Shown piece by piece: positions 1 to 11,288 of a DNA stretch of 64,000 nucleotides. The first letter of the stretch is position 1. Each line of letters starts with the position of its first letter. The DNA is from Clitopilus passeckerianus. Taxonomy: Eukaryota; Basidiomycota; Agaricomycetes; Agaricales; Entolomataceae. The notes under the pieces are model-generated. The model was not told where the DNA came from, searched no databases, and saw only the letters and a program-made list of their open reading frames with translations. The stretch is from positions 62,001 through 126,000 of the forward strand of contig CALYLX010000040.1 of assembly GCA_944990035.1 (NCBI GenBank). Reading direction: 5' to 3'. Both the position numbers and the translations under genes were made by a program.

Positions 1-2241
1 CCAGCCCTTTAAAGGATGGATTTGGACGAGCCCCATTTGCCATGAGAAATTTGATAATATCCATGCGTGCAGCCTTTGCCGCCATGCAAAGTACAGTTCC
101 GGTGCCACGACCTGAAGGAAACGAAGGGTCAGAACCCCGACGCGCAGAGGAATTGCTGTTGCCTAACTGATTTCATTCACGTTGGCGCCATGCGTGACAA
201 GAAGTTCAATGATATCCATGCGCCCAGCATATACTGCCACGGTAAGTAGCGTCTGGTCCCGGCTAGGGCGAGTGAGATCATCCATCAAAGAACCTGAAAG
301 GCAACATAAGAATCACAAGGCGACTATTCAGTAGTACACCTTACAGAATCCGTTCACGTCGGCGCCATGTCCAATGAGATACTTGACCATATCTATGTCT
401 CCTGATCCTGTCACGATAGACAGCGGTGTACGTCCTAACTCATCTTTACGAGAAGGATAGCATCATACTCCGCGAATAGATATTTCCCTTACCCCTGAGG
501 TTCACATCAGCCCTTCCTTTCTCAAGGAGGCATTCGATGATTTCCGGGTAATTAGCGTCAATCGCTAAGTGAAGAAGAGTGCACCCGGCACTATCTAGGA
601 CTCACAATTAGACACATCTTTAAAAGGAGAAGATACGTCATACCTTGCACATTTGCGTTTGCGCCAAGTCCGATGAGACGTTCGATGAGGGGTGTCATCC
701 GCCGGACCGTTACCCAGTGAAGCGCTACTTGGCCAACCTTCTTCTTCTCAGAGGATGTGTCTGGGTCACCACTCAGAAGATATATAATTGCTGCGTCATG
801 TAGTCCCGCTATTGCTAGATCCAGCGGCGACTGACCAAGCTTATCTTAAAGAATAGCATTAGTAGGTATGTGTCTGGGCCAGCGGGATTTTTACCCTTTG
901 CGTCAGATTTAGAACCATATTTGACCAGAACCTTGACCACGTCAATATGGCCTTTTCCCGCTGCAAGGTGGAGTGCCGTTTGGCCACTACTATCTACACG
1001 CAATATCATATGTTAGTTGCTCGTGGAACATACCTCAAGTGCCGTACTTGCCTTTTGAATGAATATTAGCCCCGTAATCAAGCAGCAAGGTGACAATGTC
1101 GATGTGGCCATTCTTAGCGGCCGATCTCAATGCCGAACCTACCGAGATATGAGCTCTTCAGTGATTCGTGAATACAATATGACCCACCTTTTCCGCTTGT
1201 GTTAGGTCCTTGGTTCAGCACAAACTCGACAACATCCAGCCTCCCCTGATCGGATGCATCCAACAGCTTTCGCCCAAGCTTTTTAGGACGCCGCTCGATA
1301 AGTGTCTCCCCGAGGTCACGAAGAGGCACCAGCAAGAGCAAAAGGGCTAGGGTCTGGCCAAACGTCCAATTGGCATCGCCGCCATCCAAAAGTAAATGCC
1401 TGTTCTTTCTAATCGTGACCTCAGTGTCAATGAGAAGGATGATGTCGACGGTAGCCAGAACTGCTAAGCCCCCAAAAATCTGGCGAATGCTTATTATATG
1501 GCCAGACGGATTTGGGCGTGATCGGTTATACCAAGCAATGGGCCCAAGGAAGAAGACAATAGGGATGAAGAAATTCAGGATAGGGGTTAGGAGGATGCTG
1601 TAGATGAAGATAGACCAAATCCGCAGTCCTGGAGATCCGAGTGGAACTTGTCGGCCAAGGATCACCAGAGACGCAGATAGAGAGCAGGGAAGCGATTCGG
1701 AATCCCCAAATCTGGCTGGACTTCTCCAGAGCCATATTCCGACGGCAGCCATGAGCGTCAAGTGGACAGAGCCAATGATAAAGACAGGGTTCTTCAAAGC
1801 CCTCTTCGTTTCGGCCACCCACACGGACTGACCTGTCACAACCTGATCGGGGCTTCCGTCAATCTGGGCATCGCCCCCGACTGCATTCGCTTCTACATCT
1901 TGCTTTCCGCCTTCGATTCGCAGCCCCGATCGATGGTGGACATAGAGCAAGAAGTAGATAAACAAGTTCGTATTATTCATCCAACTGAGGTCGAGGATGA
2001 TCGCGGCATGATAGTTGGTTATCCCCTCAGTGAGGACTTGGACGATAGTGGAAACGAGGATAGCGAAAGCTGTGATGAGAATAGTTGTTGATTGAGTTTC
2101 CAGCGTCTCCAGCTCCGTCGGCGAGACCTTCTGATCGAGGAGGGCGAAAATCGCTGGGACGAAGCTGAGGATGTTCTGAGCGTAGATGGCTGTTCGTACG
2201 CCAATACCAGAGATATCGGGGTTGGATGCAATACAACTCAT
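1..2241 (-). CDS. Membrane/ankyrin protein, copy A (3' end beyond window)
   Basis: Start is at 2241. Exon 1 (1188-2241) encodes about 351 residues with some seven hydrophobic segments, the family signature [13 protein letters not shown], then [14 protein letters not shown] and the final segment [16 protein letters not shown]. It ends in a first ankyrin-like helix pair. Seven further exons follow: 1052-1138, 895-993, 644-844, 493-594, 345-443, 168-293 and 1-111 (open at the edge). Each encodes one or two ankyrin repeats, with typical pieces such as GQTALHLAAGKGH and LLHLAIDANYPEI. All exon junctions are phase 1, and complete internal exons are multiples of three, so this copy looks intact. The intron after exon 2 has a GC donor (GCAAGT). 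The protein is probably membrane-anchored with a cytosolic ankyrin tail. Its function is unknown; a channel or receptor role would be speculation. Copies B, C and D are paralogues. Confidence 0.85.
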
Positions 2242-2318
2242 GGTGAGGTATGAGGGAGGAAACGAGAGAAGGATTCCCGATCGGCGTTGGCCCCGTCAAA
2301 AAGTACAACAGACTCTCA

Positions 2319-2396
2319 CGTTTGTGGGTGTCAGTGACACCGTCTTGAGCATTGTCAATCAAGAGAACACGAGGACGATCATCGACGCCCACAAAG
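2319..2396 (-). promoter_or_regulatory. Conserved promoter module of copy A
   Basis: Read on the minus strand, the block opens with TTTGTGGGCGTCGAT and closes with the inverted form ACACCCACAAACG, about 80 bp upstream of the start codon. Inner words such as CCTCGTGTT and CAATG recur in the same order upstream of copies B and D. Conservation outside coding sequence in three paralogues suggests a regulatory site. The factor is unknown; GTGGGCGT resembles zinc-finger sites, which is only an inference. Confidence 0.6.
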
Positions 2397-2439
2397 CCCT
2401 GATACGGCGTGTGCCATGGTACAACGTGGCAGAATGAGC

Positions 2440-3620
2440 GTCAATCACTGACTAGAAACCTGGTCGAAACGAACGGACGAATCGATGAATCCTAGTTCAA
2501 CATTTAAGTCGCTAACTCACCAGCTCATATCGTGGACTCTAGAACCTCACCCCCTACCGGCTGCCTTCCGAAGGTTGTATCCAGTTCATGTTTTGTCCAT
2601 CAGGATTCGTGGGTCCATGTATGAACTGAATATTGAATCTCGGACCGCAAAGGTCGGTCACTCGGAATCTTCGGCGCGTTGTCCGAGTCCTCATGGTGAT
2701 TGCACGGATGAGATTCATCATAAAGAATGTCTCCGAAACGAGGTTAGTTCCAGTGAACAGCAAAACAGGGAAGCAATAGTGTTGGATTATGCAGGTACTA
2801 GGACATCTGATAAGTATTGAAAGCTTGATTCCGCTTTCGCCGATGCGACGTCCCCCTATTCCTCCACGACACTTCCTGTGTAGTTCCCTCATTGCCCCCT
2901 TCCCACGTCCAGCAAATGAAGAAGAGAAGGTCACCGGCATAACAGAGAGAGAAATGAGAGGAGAAAGACGAAGGGAAAGGACGGGGAAAGCCAGAGAAAC
3001 GAAGGGGGAAGGTAGGAAGCAGACACGAGAGAGGGAGGTAGGCAAGAGAAGTGAGCAAGTGAAGGGAGAAACGGCGAAGGAAGACGAAGACGAATGCGAG
3101 TCAGGAAGGCGGCGGGGAACGGGGAGGTTAGAAACGACAAAAACAGGAAGGAGAGATGGTGTCGTCAAGGGACGCGGGGGAGGTGCACACCAGGAAAATG
3201 GACGATACGCGGAAGCCTTCCTTGCAGCTCCCTATATGCCTTCATAGCGTTTTGGTGCGCAGTCGGCGATTTGGAGAACGCCGTGTCGCCAATAGCAGTG
3301 GCGGTGGATAGCGCGGATAGGATTGTCACGGGCAGCAAGATCGTTTTTAATGGTAGGGTAAACATCCTCAAGGCAGTTCAAAGCGAAGAGAGTCAATATG
3401 AAACCAGGTCTGCCAGTTTTATGAGAATAAGCCAAGGACCCCGCTGTCGCCATTTTCAACATCAGAACCACTGGTTCCAATTAATTCGGCTTGTACATGG
3501 GTGTTGGTGAAGAGAAGAGGTACGGTACGCTTCCTTTTGAGACAAAGAGCCGTAAAATGGAGGCGCATATCCTGTTCAAACCGTCATTTTCGTGAGAGGA
3601 AGTTTGAGAGGGATGTTGGA
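2440..3620. other. Gene-free stretch with a long purine-rich tract
   Basis: No convincing gene. From about 2911 to 3190 the plus strand is almost entirely purine, with many GAGA, GGAAGG and GAAGACGA words. This opens spurious Ser/Pro/Leu-rich frames on the minus strand and Arg/Glu/Lys-rich ones on the plus strand. A short minus-strand frame near 3165-3371 starts with a signal-peptide-like stretch (MRMFTLPLKTILLPV), but it runs into the purine tract and is not supported further. Confidence 0.5.
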
Positions 3621-4008
3621 AAACTCACGTCATTGTGTCATCACCTCACTGTCAGCGTCTATCATCGTAGATGTCCTTGCTTATCTGCCCTGAAGCCTCT
3701 CGTCGCTACGTCCATTGCCTTCTTGAATCCTTGGAAAGTAGGTTTGCTGACGAAGAGAAGCTGGATGGATGGTCCAGGTCAGGAAGGAGAAGACGACAAT
3801 CGAAATTAGCCGACCTGCATCATCCGGGTTTAGGGCAGGCTGAGAAGCCGACATTTTGATCGCCGGAGCAGACTCGTTCGCGTTCTCTCACTTTTGTCGG
3901 CCGTTGACCGCCCATTTTCTCTCAGATTGCTCTGATATATCGGTCAAACTACAGCAACGTACCTTCAATAGGTTATTTAGCCCAGAAATATGACACTTCC
4001 AAGTAGCG

Positions 4009-4130
4009 TAGTGGTCATCAGTGTGACTGCAGCTCGATTGGACGTCAAACTACCGCAAAGCTGGAGCCCGGAGGTTCGAATCCTTCTTGGGCCTCTCCTA
4101 TCGATGCGCATTCCCCCTGCTAATTTTTGA
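4009..4130 (+). mobile_element. tRNA-derived (SINE-like) insertion with 5 bp direct repeats
   Basis: About 122 bp present in unit 1 but absent at the matching point of unit 2, where CCAAGTAACGCTATCC runs on without a break. In unit 1 the insert is flanked by TAGCG (4004-4008 and 4131-4135), as expected of a target-site duplication. It holds a perfect B box (GGTTCGAATCC near 4072) followed by CTTCTTGGGC, close to the T arm and acceptor of the tRNA-His at 13 kb. An A-box-like TAGCGTAGTGG overlaps the left repeat. The D arm does not fold, so it is not a working tRNA. Alternative: a decayed tRNA gene later deleted from unit 2. Confidence 0.5.
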
Positions 4131-4743
4131 TAGCGCTATCCTTGAAGTTTATTGTACTGAAAGTTTAAAATCAAATACGCGGATTCTCACCGAACGCTGC
4201 CTTTAGCTGCTACAGCCTCGGTTGAGCGTCACTTTCAGCGCTAATCTCTGCGAGCTGATAACCTCCTGCCGACGAATGTACTTCTTCATCTAAATCATAG
4301 CAACAGGCAAACAGCCCGCAAATAAACTTCTGTCAGGGGTCATTCGACGTCGATGAGGAGCAAGGTCCGAATCCTCTCAAAGTTACGGGTTTACGATCCG
4401 GCTTAACTTATATTTTGGATTCTTGTCCGCGTGCACTACATATAGACAGAGGTTGCACATATTGTAGAAAGGATCTGACTATCTTTCCGTCAAGAATGCA
4501 ATGTACGTCTAGATAGGTATGTGAATCGCGTTGTAGTTGGCATGGCTACTCGTTACTGGCTTTAATTAGCTGGTTAAATATCGATTCCTGGTGTCTGGGT
4601 GACCTTCCCAAGAGCTTTGGTCGGGCTTAAAACGCCTCATATCGACGGCTGACTTCCATCATTTAGCAGGGCATGTGTTTATGCAAACCACGCAGATATA
4701 TTTCCAAACGAGAACGGATAAATAGGTCGAATTGTGCGATATT

Positions 4744-6089
4744 CTAAGTAACTTCAGACTCCTCCTTAGGATACCTTTCCAAAGCGAATGTGAGTTTCCC
4801 ATCCTTGTGAAACTCCGGGAGCTGGTCTTGTAGCAACGCATAGAATCTACCCTTCTCGCGCTCCATGAGATCCAAGCACTCCTCGTGAAGGGCAAGACAA
4901 ATCACCAGCTCCGGTACGTCTTCAACCCCACACGTTTGCACAAGAGCCGTTTCGAGCCTATCAAAACCCATAGGGACCACATCGGCCTCGAGGACTTCGT
5001 GAAGATCAAAACGAATCGTGAGATGGCGGAAACGCGTGGACCGGACCGTAGACACGACGCTGAGTGCATCAGGTGGGCATCTAACCACCGCAGGCACTTC
5101 ATCTGTATCAGTCCGCCCTAGTAACGCCTCCCAGTGATGGAAGCGAAGCTGGAGATTATCCAGTCGTCCATTATGAGCGAACGAGATCGGATGCGGTCCT
5201 AAACATGCACCTATTAGCTCCATTACACAGAGAAATGAAACCTGTGCTTACCGATGACTTCTGAGATTCCGGATTGGGTATCTTCGAAAGTCACTTCAAC
5301 TGACTCTAGGCGGTCGCCACACTGAGCAAAAAGGGTCGCTACGGCTTCCATATCATCATCCTCTGCGGACTCGCAGGAAATCTGGATATCCTTGAACGAT
5401 GCTTTCATGTTGCACAAGGTACCAAGTACCGGCCCCCACATGTCGCTTTCGAGGGATAATCCAAGGTGCTGAGATTTCGCCATGCATTTGGGATACGGGC
5501 CTAGCTCGGTGGATGGGCCCGTCGGCTTATCATAACAGATCACATATTCGATATCGAGACGATCGATTTGAGGAGTGGACTGGAAGATGGACTGGATCAT
5601 GTTGTTGAGCGACAGGAATCGAGTGCGGCGCCATGTGAAGTTCCGTAGCATCGTCTCACTGCCAAGCAAGAGTCTTGACTCGGCCGAAATTTGGCTCCAA
5701 TCCGCAGTGAATACCGTGAGATGTTTGAGCTTGGGAAGGCCTGTAAGAATGTATACAATCTTCTGTGCGTAGGCGTATGCATCGTCAACAAGCTTAACCG
5801 TGCCCTTGATGTAAACCGATGTTATGAATGGCCTAATCGTAGCGTGGCGTGAGGATAGTAAGCGGAGGAGTCTGGAGGCTTTCCATTTGTCTTCGCCGGG
5901 CAGCCAGCAGAGGGAGATCCGCCGTTTGAAGTAATACTTGCTAGCCGGGTGTAGAATACGCTTCGAAACGAGCCTGCAGAGGAGAAGCTCGTGGGTATCG
6001 TCATTATAGGCGGCTGGGTCCTCGCACCGCTGGGCGGCCGGAATAGAAGCGAATACGAGGTCAAGAATCTCGTTGGGGATGTGATCCAT
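4744..6089 (-). CDS. F-box-like protein 1
   Basis: Two exons (5252-6089 and 4744-5198) separated by a 53 bp phase-1 intron (donor GTAAGC, acceptor TTTAG) give 430 residues. I start at MDHIPNEILDLV, matching the paralogue's MDRLPYEILDLI, rather than ten codons upstream. The first 45 residues fit a fungal F-box: P-x-EIL-D-L, then LCRLVSKRILHPASKYYF. The rest resembles a degenerate leucine-rich region (GLPKLKHLTVF, PQIDRLDIEYV). F-box proteins usually bind Skp1 in an SCF ubiquitin ligase and present substrates through the C-terminal part; the substrate here is unknown. A tandem paralogue lies at 8102-9428. Confidence 0.8.
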
Positions 6090-6392
6090 GATGAAGAGTT
6101 GTCGGAGAAAGAGATGCAACGATCCTCTTTTAAGTCGACTCAGTGGCTCGACAGGACCATTAGTCGTGAGGTCGCCTTGTTCTACGACTGCAATTGTCGT
6201 ACATCAGATAATAGACGCGTCAACTTGGAAGTAGCCCACAATTAGATAGCGTTAGAGGACAAAGGCGAAGGCAATGCGGGATTCGCTATTATCTCCTTAT
6301 CACAATGAACTCAAGATAATTATTTTATCAGGGATTGAAACCTGGATTATGATCGTTCAGGAACAGAAAGCATTGTTTGATTACTAATTGTT

Positions 6393-9300
6393 TAACTCAC
6401 TTCATCGTGTCATCACCTCACTGTCAGCGTCTATCATCGTAGATGTCCTTCCCTATCTGCCCTGAAAACTCTCCTTGCCTCTACGCCCATTCTCTTCGTG
6501 AATCCTTGGGAAGTGGGTTTGCCGAGGAAGAGAAGCTGGATGGATGGAGGACAAGATGACGTTCGGAATTAGCCGACCCGCGTCATCCGGGTTTAGGGCA
6601 GGCTGAGAAGCCAGCAAACTTTGATCGCTGGAACAGCCACTTTCACGTTCTCTCACTTTTGTCGACCGTTGGCCGCCTGGTTTTTCTCTCTCTCGTATTG
6701 CTCTGACATATCGGTCAAACCACGGCAACGTACCTTGAATCGAAGTATAAGTTAACTCAGAAACATTACACTTCCAAGTAACGCTATCCTTGAAATTTCT
6801 TGCGTTGAAAATTGAAAGTTAAAAACAGGGATTATCACCGAACGGTCCTTTTACCTACTTACTGACTCGCGGTTGAGCGTCAACTTCAGCGCTAACCTCC
6901 TGCCGACATATGTACCTCTTCATTTGAATCATAACTGCAGGAAAATAGCTCAACTTTCATCAGTGCTCTCAGGACGTCGATAAGGAGTGGGAGGTTCGCA
7001 CCTCTCAAAGCTATAGATTGGTGAATTGGCGTACTTTTAAAATTCGGATTTGTATCCATGTTTACTACGTATAGACTGAAAATGCACCTACTGTAGAAAG
7101 GATCGATTTTAAATTTCTATGATGAAGAAATTCAGGCCTAGATAGGTCTATATACCTCTGTGGACGGCGCAGCGTTGGAATTTGGAGGCCGGGGGATTTG
7201 AATCCTCGCTAGAACCAATCGGTCGATGATTTCTTTGATCTAGTTTTGGAACTCAATGGCGTCTATTCTGTGTTATAGTCAGTATCATTTGTGACTAGAC
7301 GCTACCTTGACTAGACAGTTGGTAAGCTCTGATTCTGGTAGAAACCATCGTCTGAGCTGTTTTATAAACCCATGCCCACTCCATAATCGCAATCCTCGAA
7401 TGGCTAAACGGTATCAACGAAGTTGAGTCTTCTCGAAGATTCTCTCTCCTTCAGACTCAGCAGCTACGGGCTGCGGGCTCATGTAGCAACCTCGAGTTCC
7501 TTATGTACCTCTTTACTTGGATCGCCACCACGCAAATAGCCCCGGTCAGGTCGTCGCTTTTACTCACTGAAAATAACGCCCACAATCCAGGTGGTATTTG
7601 GCCTTGACATTCCATTTCAGAGGTCGTCATCAAGTCATTTTCGACTTTCACTGCAGGATACAATCAGCGATAGGCATCTGACCGCTTAAGTTGAACAACG
7701 AACGGTTGAATGTATTTCAATGTATGATAGTCTAGTTGGAGCAACCTAGGCCATTAAAAATACTTGACAATAATGGAAATAATAGGTCATTTCTAGGTTC
7801 ATTGTTCGCTGTTCGCTCAGGATAAACTCAGCTTCAGGTAGTTTGCCCCAGTGAATACCGCTCATAATTACATTTTGACATTAGTTGTCTTTTAGACAAT
7901 TATACCTCCAATTAATCGAGATTAGATCTGTTGTCTAGATACCCTTGACAACGGACGGTGGTAATTGCCAGTTTCGGTCGAGTTTGGAACACCTGACTTA
8001 GACTTATGGCCAAAAGGACATTATACCTATGCACACCAAACCGATGTATTTTCAACGGAAAAGGTACAGATGGCCTCAATTTGTACGATTTTCTACCTAA
8101 CTTAGGACTCTAGGTACCTTTCCAAGCAAAACCAGAGTTTTCCTTGCTCGTGTAAACTTGGGAGCTGTTCTTGTAGAAGCGTAGCAAACCTCCCTTCCTG
8201 CTCCTCCATGAGATCCAAGGACTCATCGTGGAGCGCAAGATCGATCACCAGCTTCGGCATCTTGTGAACCCCAAAGGTTTGTACGAGAACCATTTCGAGC
8301 TTATCGAAACCCACGGGAATCACCTTGGCCTCGTTAACTTCGCCAATATCAAAACGAAGAGTGAGATAGCGCAAACACGTAGACCGGATTGTAGAAACAA
8401 TGCTGAGTGCATCGGGTGGGCATATAACCGCCTCGGGCGCTTCATCTTCGTTGTACCGTTCTCGTATTTCCTCCCAGCCATGGAAACGAAGCAGGAGTTC
8501 ATCCAGTCGGTCATTATAGGCGAACGAGATCGGATGGGGTCCTAGACGTATATCAGCACTGTTCTGTAGATAAACGAGACTTATGCTTACCGATGACTTC
8601 AGAGATTCCGTTTTGAGTATCTAAGAAAGACACCTCAACCGACTCCAGGCGCCCGCCACACCGTGAAAAAAGTCCCGTGACGGCCGCCATTTCACGAACT
8701 TTGGCAAACTCGCAGGAAATCTGGACTTCCCTAAACGAAGCTTTCAGGGCGCGCAGGACAAGGAGTACTGGCCCCAACATGTAGCTGTCGACGTATAATC
8801 TGAGGCGCTGAGCGTGACTCATTCGAACGTCATAGCGTAGCTGCGTGGATGGGAGTGTCGTCTCATCGTAACAGGACACTTCTTCGATATCGAGCCGGTC
8901 GATTTGAGGGGTAATTTGGAAGATGGATTCGATCATATTGTCCAGAGACTGGAATTGAGTACGCCGCCATGTCACGCTCCGTAGCATCGTGGAGCTACCA
9001 AGCAAGGCTATTGACTGAGGAGTGATTCGGCTCCAATCCGCACCGGATATAGTGAGATTATTGAGCTTAGGAAGTCTTGCAAGAACGTATACAACATGCT
9101 GTGCATAGAGGTAGTCAACACCAACAAGCTGAGCGTTGCTCTCGATGTAAACCGATGTTATCAAAGGCGTAATCGTAGAGTGGGTTGAGGATAGTAGGTG
9201 TAAGAGTCTAGAGGCTTTAAAGTTGTCTCCGTGACGCTGCCAGCAGAGGTAGGCCGATTCTCGATCGAAGTAATACTTGTTCGCAAGATGTAGGAAACGC

Positions 9301-9618
9301 CGCGAAACAAGCCTACAGAGGCCAAGTTGGTGGGTGTCGTCACTATATACGTCCGCATCCCAGTACAGCCCGCTGTCGGGAATGGAAGCGATTATAAGGT
9401 CAAGAATCTCGTAGGGGAGGCGGTCCATGATGAGGAGTAGAGAAGGAGGGACGAAAAAGGCGGCATTTAAGTGAAATGTGACCCGCCGGGACCATTAATT
9501 ATTAGGCCGCATTGTTCTACGACTACAACTGTCGCATGGTCAGATAATAGAGACGCGGTAGATCTGGAAATACTATACAATTAGATGGTGTTCGGAGGAC
9601 AAAGACGAAGGCAATGCC
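6393..9618. repeat. Tandem segmental duplication, unit 2
   Basis: Second copy of the 3623-6278 segment, carrying the second F-box gene. It lacks the tRNA-derived insert. It has extra sequence between about 7140 and 8050, part of which (about 7440-7690) again resembles the shared downstream text (ATGTACCTCTT followed by CAAATAGC), hinting at a third partial copy. Confidence 0.75.
8102..9428 (-). CDS. F-box-like protein 2
   Basis: Paralogue of the gene at 4744-6089 with the same structure: exon 1 8591-9428 (838 nt, the same length as in copy 1), a 49 bp phase-1 intron, and exon 2 8102-8541, giving 425 residues. The N-terminus MDRLPYEILDLIIASI and CRLVSRRFLHLANKYYF fits an F-box; leucine-rich text follows (LPKLNNLTISGADW, PQIDRLDIEEV). 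Exon 2 reads PHPISFAYNDRLDELLLRF at the junction, collinear with copy 1, and this confirms the splice sites. Both copies are open, so both may be active. A role as an SCF substrate adaptor is inferred from the family. Confidence 0.8.
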
Positions 9619-9619
9619 C

Positions 9620-10540
9620 CATAGGTTATGATCTTCATATTACAATCAAGTGTTGACAGTTGGGGATCATTTCTTTTGTTCAGCAGTGCAAGCCCAATTC
9701 TAATACGGACGGTTTCGCGTGTTTTTCCAGAGTAACCAATGTTTGAGTGCCGATTGTTCTGAAGACAATAATTAGAGACGACAACCTGGGCACGTTTACA
9801 GTATGTCTAACTCTCATCGGAGCCGTGTCATCTCGGTGGGAACCCACATGAAGGGGGACCTGCCCTAAACTCCCGAACCCTCTTCGTCACATCACTCGTA
9901 GAGTCGTACTCCGAGTAACTGGCTCTGTCACGCTCCTCGAGGCAAGGCTTCCAGATTGACTAAATTGCTTCCTCCTCGATCTGCCGCATTATTGTATCGA
10001 CTTCAGTCAGTTTTGCATTGGCTCAACTGGTTACTCTACAGATGCTGGAGTATAACTGGCAATGACTTTGTGTTCTCGGACAAAACTACTGCTTGTTGCG
10101 ACGGCTCATGAACCTCATGGCCCTGATTCAGAGCTTGGACGCTTTGATTCATGAATCCATTTTCCTAATGATTGCAGCTTCCTGCATTGCAGGCCTGGCC
10201 TTGCGGAGAAAGCTTCGTCTACATTCGCACTAGGCTCAGAACGACCCTTCGAACTCCGGTCCGAGAAGGCCGATACCTCCGCAAAAGCCACTCTAATCTG
10301 GCGGATGGAATGCTTGGACGCTCAGTGAACCCTTATTGATCTCTAATCGTAAGAGACGGCCATTTTGAAATTCATTCAACTCGAAGGCTAAACAAATGCG
10401 GATTCAATGAACCGTAAAATTTATCATGTGTACAGTTCCGTATGTCAAAAATTGAATGCTGGAATCCACGATGTGATGTTTGACTACTTCTAGCTCGTTT
10501 TATTTTGGATGCTTGACATATGGAACATAAACCCGATATA
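9620..10540. other. Intergenic, no gene seen
   Basis: No coding frame with plausible splice sites or homology. The spacer separates the F-box duplication from the secreted-protein island. Confidence 0.5.
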
Positions 10541-10560
10541 ACACTTGGCGAACCTCAGGG

Positions 10561-10567
10561 TATTTAA
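10561..10567 (+). promoter_or_regulatory. TATA-like box of CFEM-type gene A1
   Basis: TATTTAA lies 80 bp upstream of the start codon, in the position seen for the other genes of this island. Confidence 0.4.
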
Positions 10568-10640
10568 TCTAGCTCTGGAATCCACGAACGTTCAATCTCC
10601 TCGCCACGAGTCACCAAACCGGCCTTCTCCCCCTATCAAC

Positions 10641-10994
10641 ATGCCTTCTTACAAACCCTTCGCTGTTCTGTGCTTCCTCTTCTTTACCACGACAGGTGCA
10701 GCCGCCTTCTCTGGACCCCTTCCTCGTGACCTCGTAGCACGAGAGGCAGAAGCAGTTGCCGCGAGTGGCTGCATTTCATGCGTCGCAAATGCGTTGAATG
10801 GTTCCAAGTGGTGAGTCGATGTCGCATGGCTGCACTTCTGTGCTACACGATACTGAGGTCTTACCACCAGCGGGACTGCCAAATGTCTCTGTGGAGACAG
10901 TAAATTCAAATCTGCTGCTCTTGGATGCGCGTCTAAATGTCCCGATGTGAATCCTAGCCAGGCACTTAGCGTCGTCAACCAGTTCTGCAAATAG
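10641..10994 (+). CDS. Secreted CFEM-type eight-cysteine protein A1
   Basis: Exons 10641-10810 and 10871-10994 (60 bp phase-2 intron) encode 97 residues. An N-terminal signal peptide (LCFLFFTTTGAAAF) is followed by a short propeptide-like stretch and eight cysteines: GCISC, SKC, KCLC, LGC, SKC and a final FC. This spacing matches CFEM domains, which are secreted or cell-surface modules often involved in haem binding, adhesion or effector roles in fungi. The aspartate usually found three residues before the CxC pair is replaced by Thr, so haem binding is doubtful. No GPI signal is seen. Paralogue of 16812-17165 (both 97 residues, identical exon lengths). Confidence 0.8.
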
Positions 10995-11218
10995 GCGATG
11001 CCTTACGATTGAACGTGAGGAGGGCCAGTATGCCGAGAAGACGCAAAGTAATCACAAAATCGAACCATGTATTCGTTTTATGCCATGCAAATCTAGGAAT
11101 TTATGCAAATACACTCACGATATACGATTCACCTTGAGAAGCATTCAGCGACGTCCCTCCGTTCTCGTGGGAGTCACAGCACCTCGGGGTTAGAATTATG
11201 AGCTATCGTCCCATCCTG

Positions 11219-11227
11219 TATAAATAG
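11219..11227 (+). promoter_or_regulatory. TATA box of CFEM-type gene B1
   Basis: TATAAATAG lies 70 bp upstream of the start codon at 11289, a textbook core-promoter position. Confidence 0.6.
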
Positions 11228-11288
11228 AGTTGGAAGTTATGGTACACTCTGTACTCAAAGAAATCGTCCGAACTCGCCAACTGCATAA

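Larger units (their letters stand above)
3623..6278. repeat. Tandem segmental duplication, unit 1
   Basis: The sequence from about 3623 (CATTGTGTCATCACCTCACT) to the region upstream of the F-box gene near 6278 (AGGACAAAGGCGAAGGCAAT) recurs in order at about 6393-9618. Flanking non-coding text and the gene are both duplicated. Divergence is clear but the alignment is easily followed by eye. Unit 1 differs by a 127 bp insertion at 4009-4135, and unit 2 by roughly 700 bp of extra sequence downstream of its gene. Confidence 0.8.

Noticed and set aside
2554..3168. 204-codon minus-strand open frame
   Set aside because: It exists because the opposite strand is purine-rich; Ser/Leu/Phe-rich text without domains, splice sites or homologues.
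7140..7215. Second tRNA-like stretch (GGGGATTTGAATCCTCGC)
   Set aside because: B box is imperfect and no acceptor or anticodon stem can be drawn.
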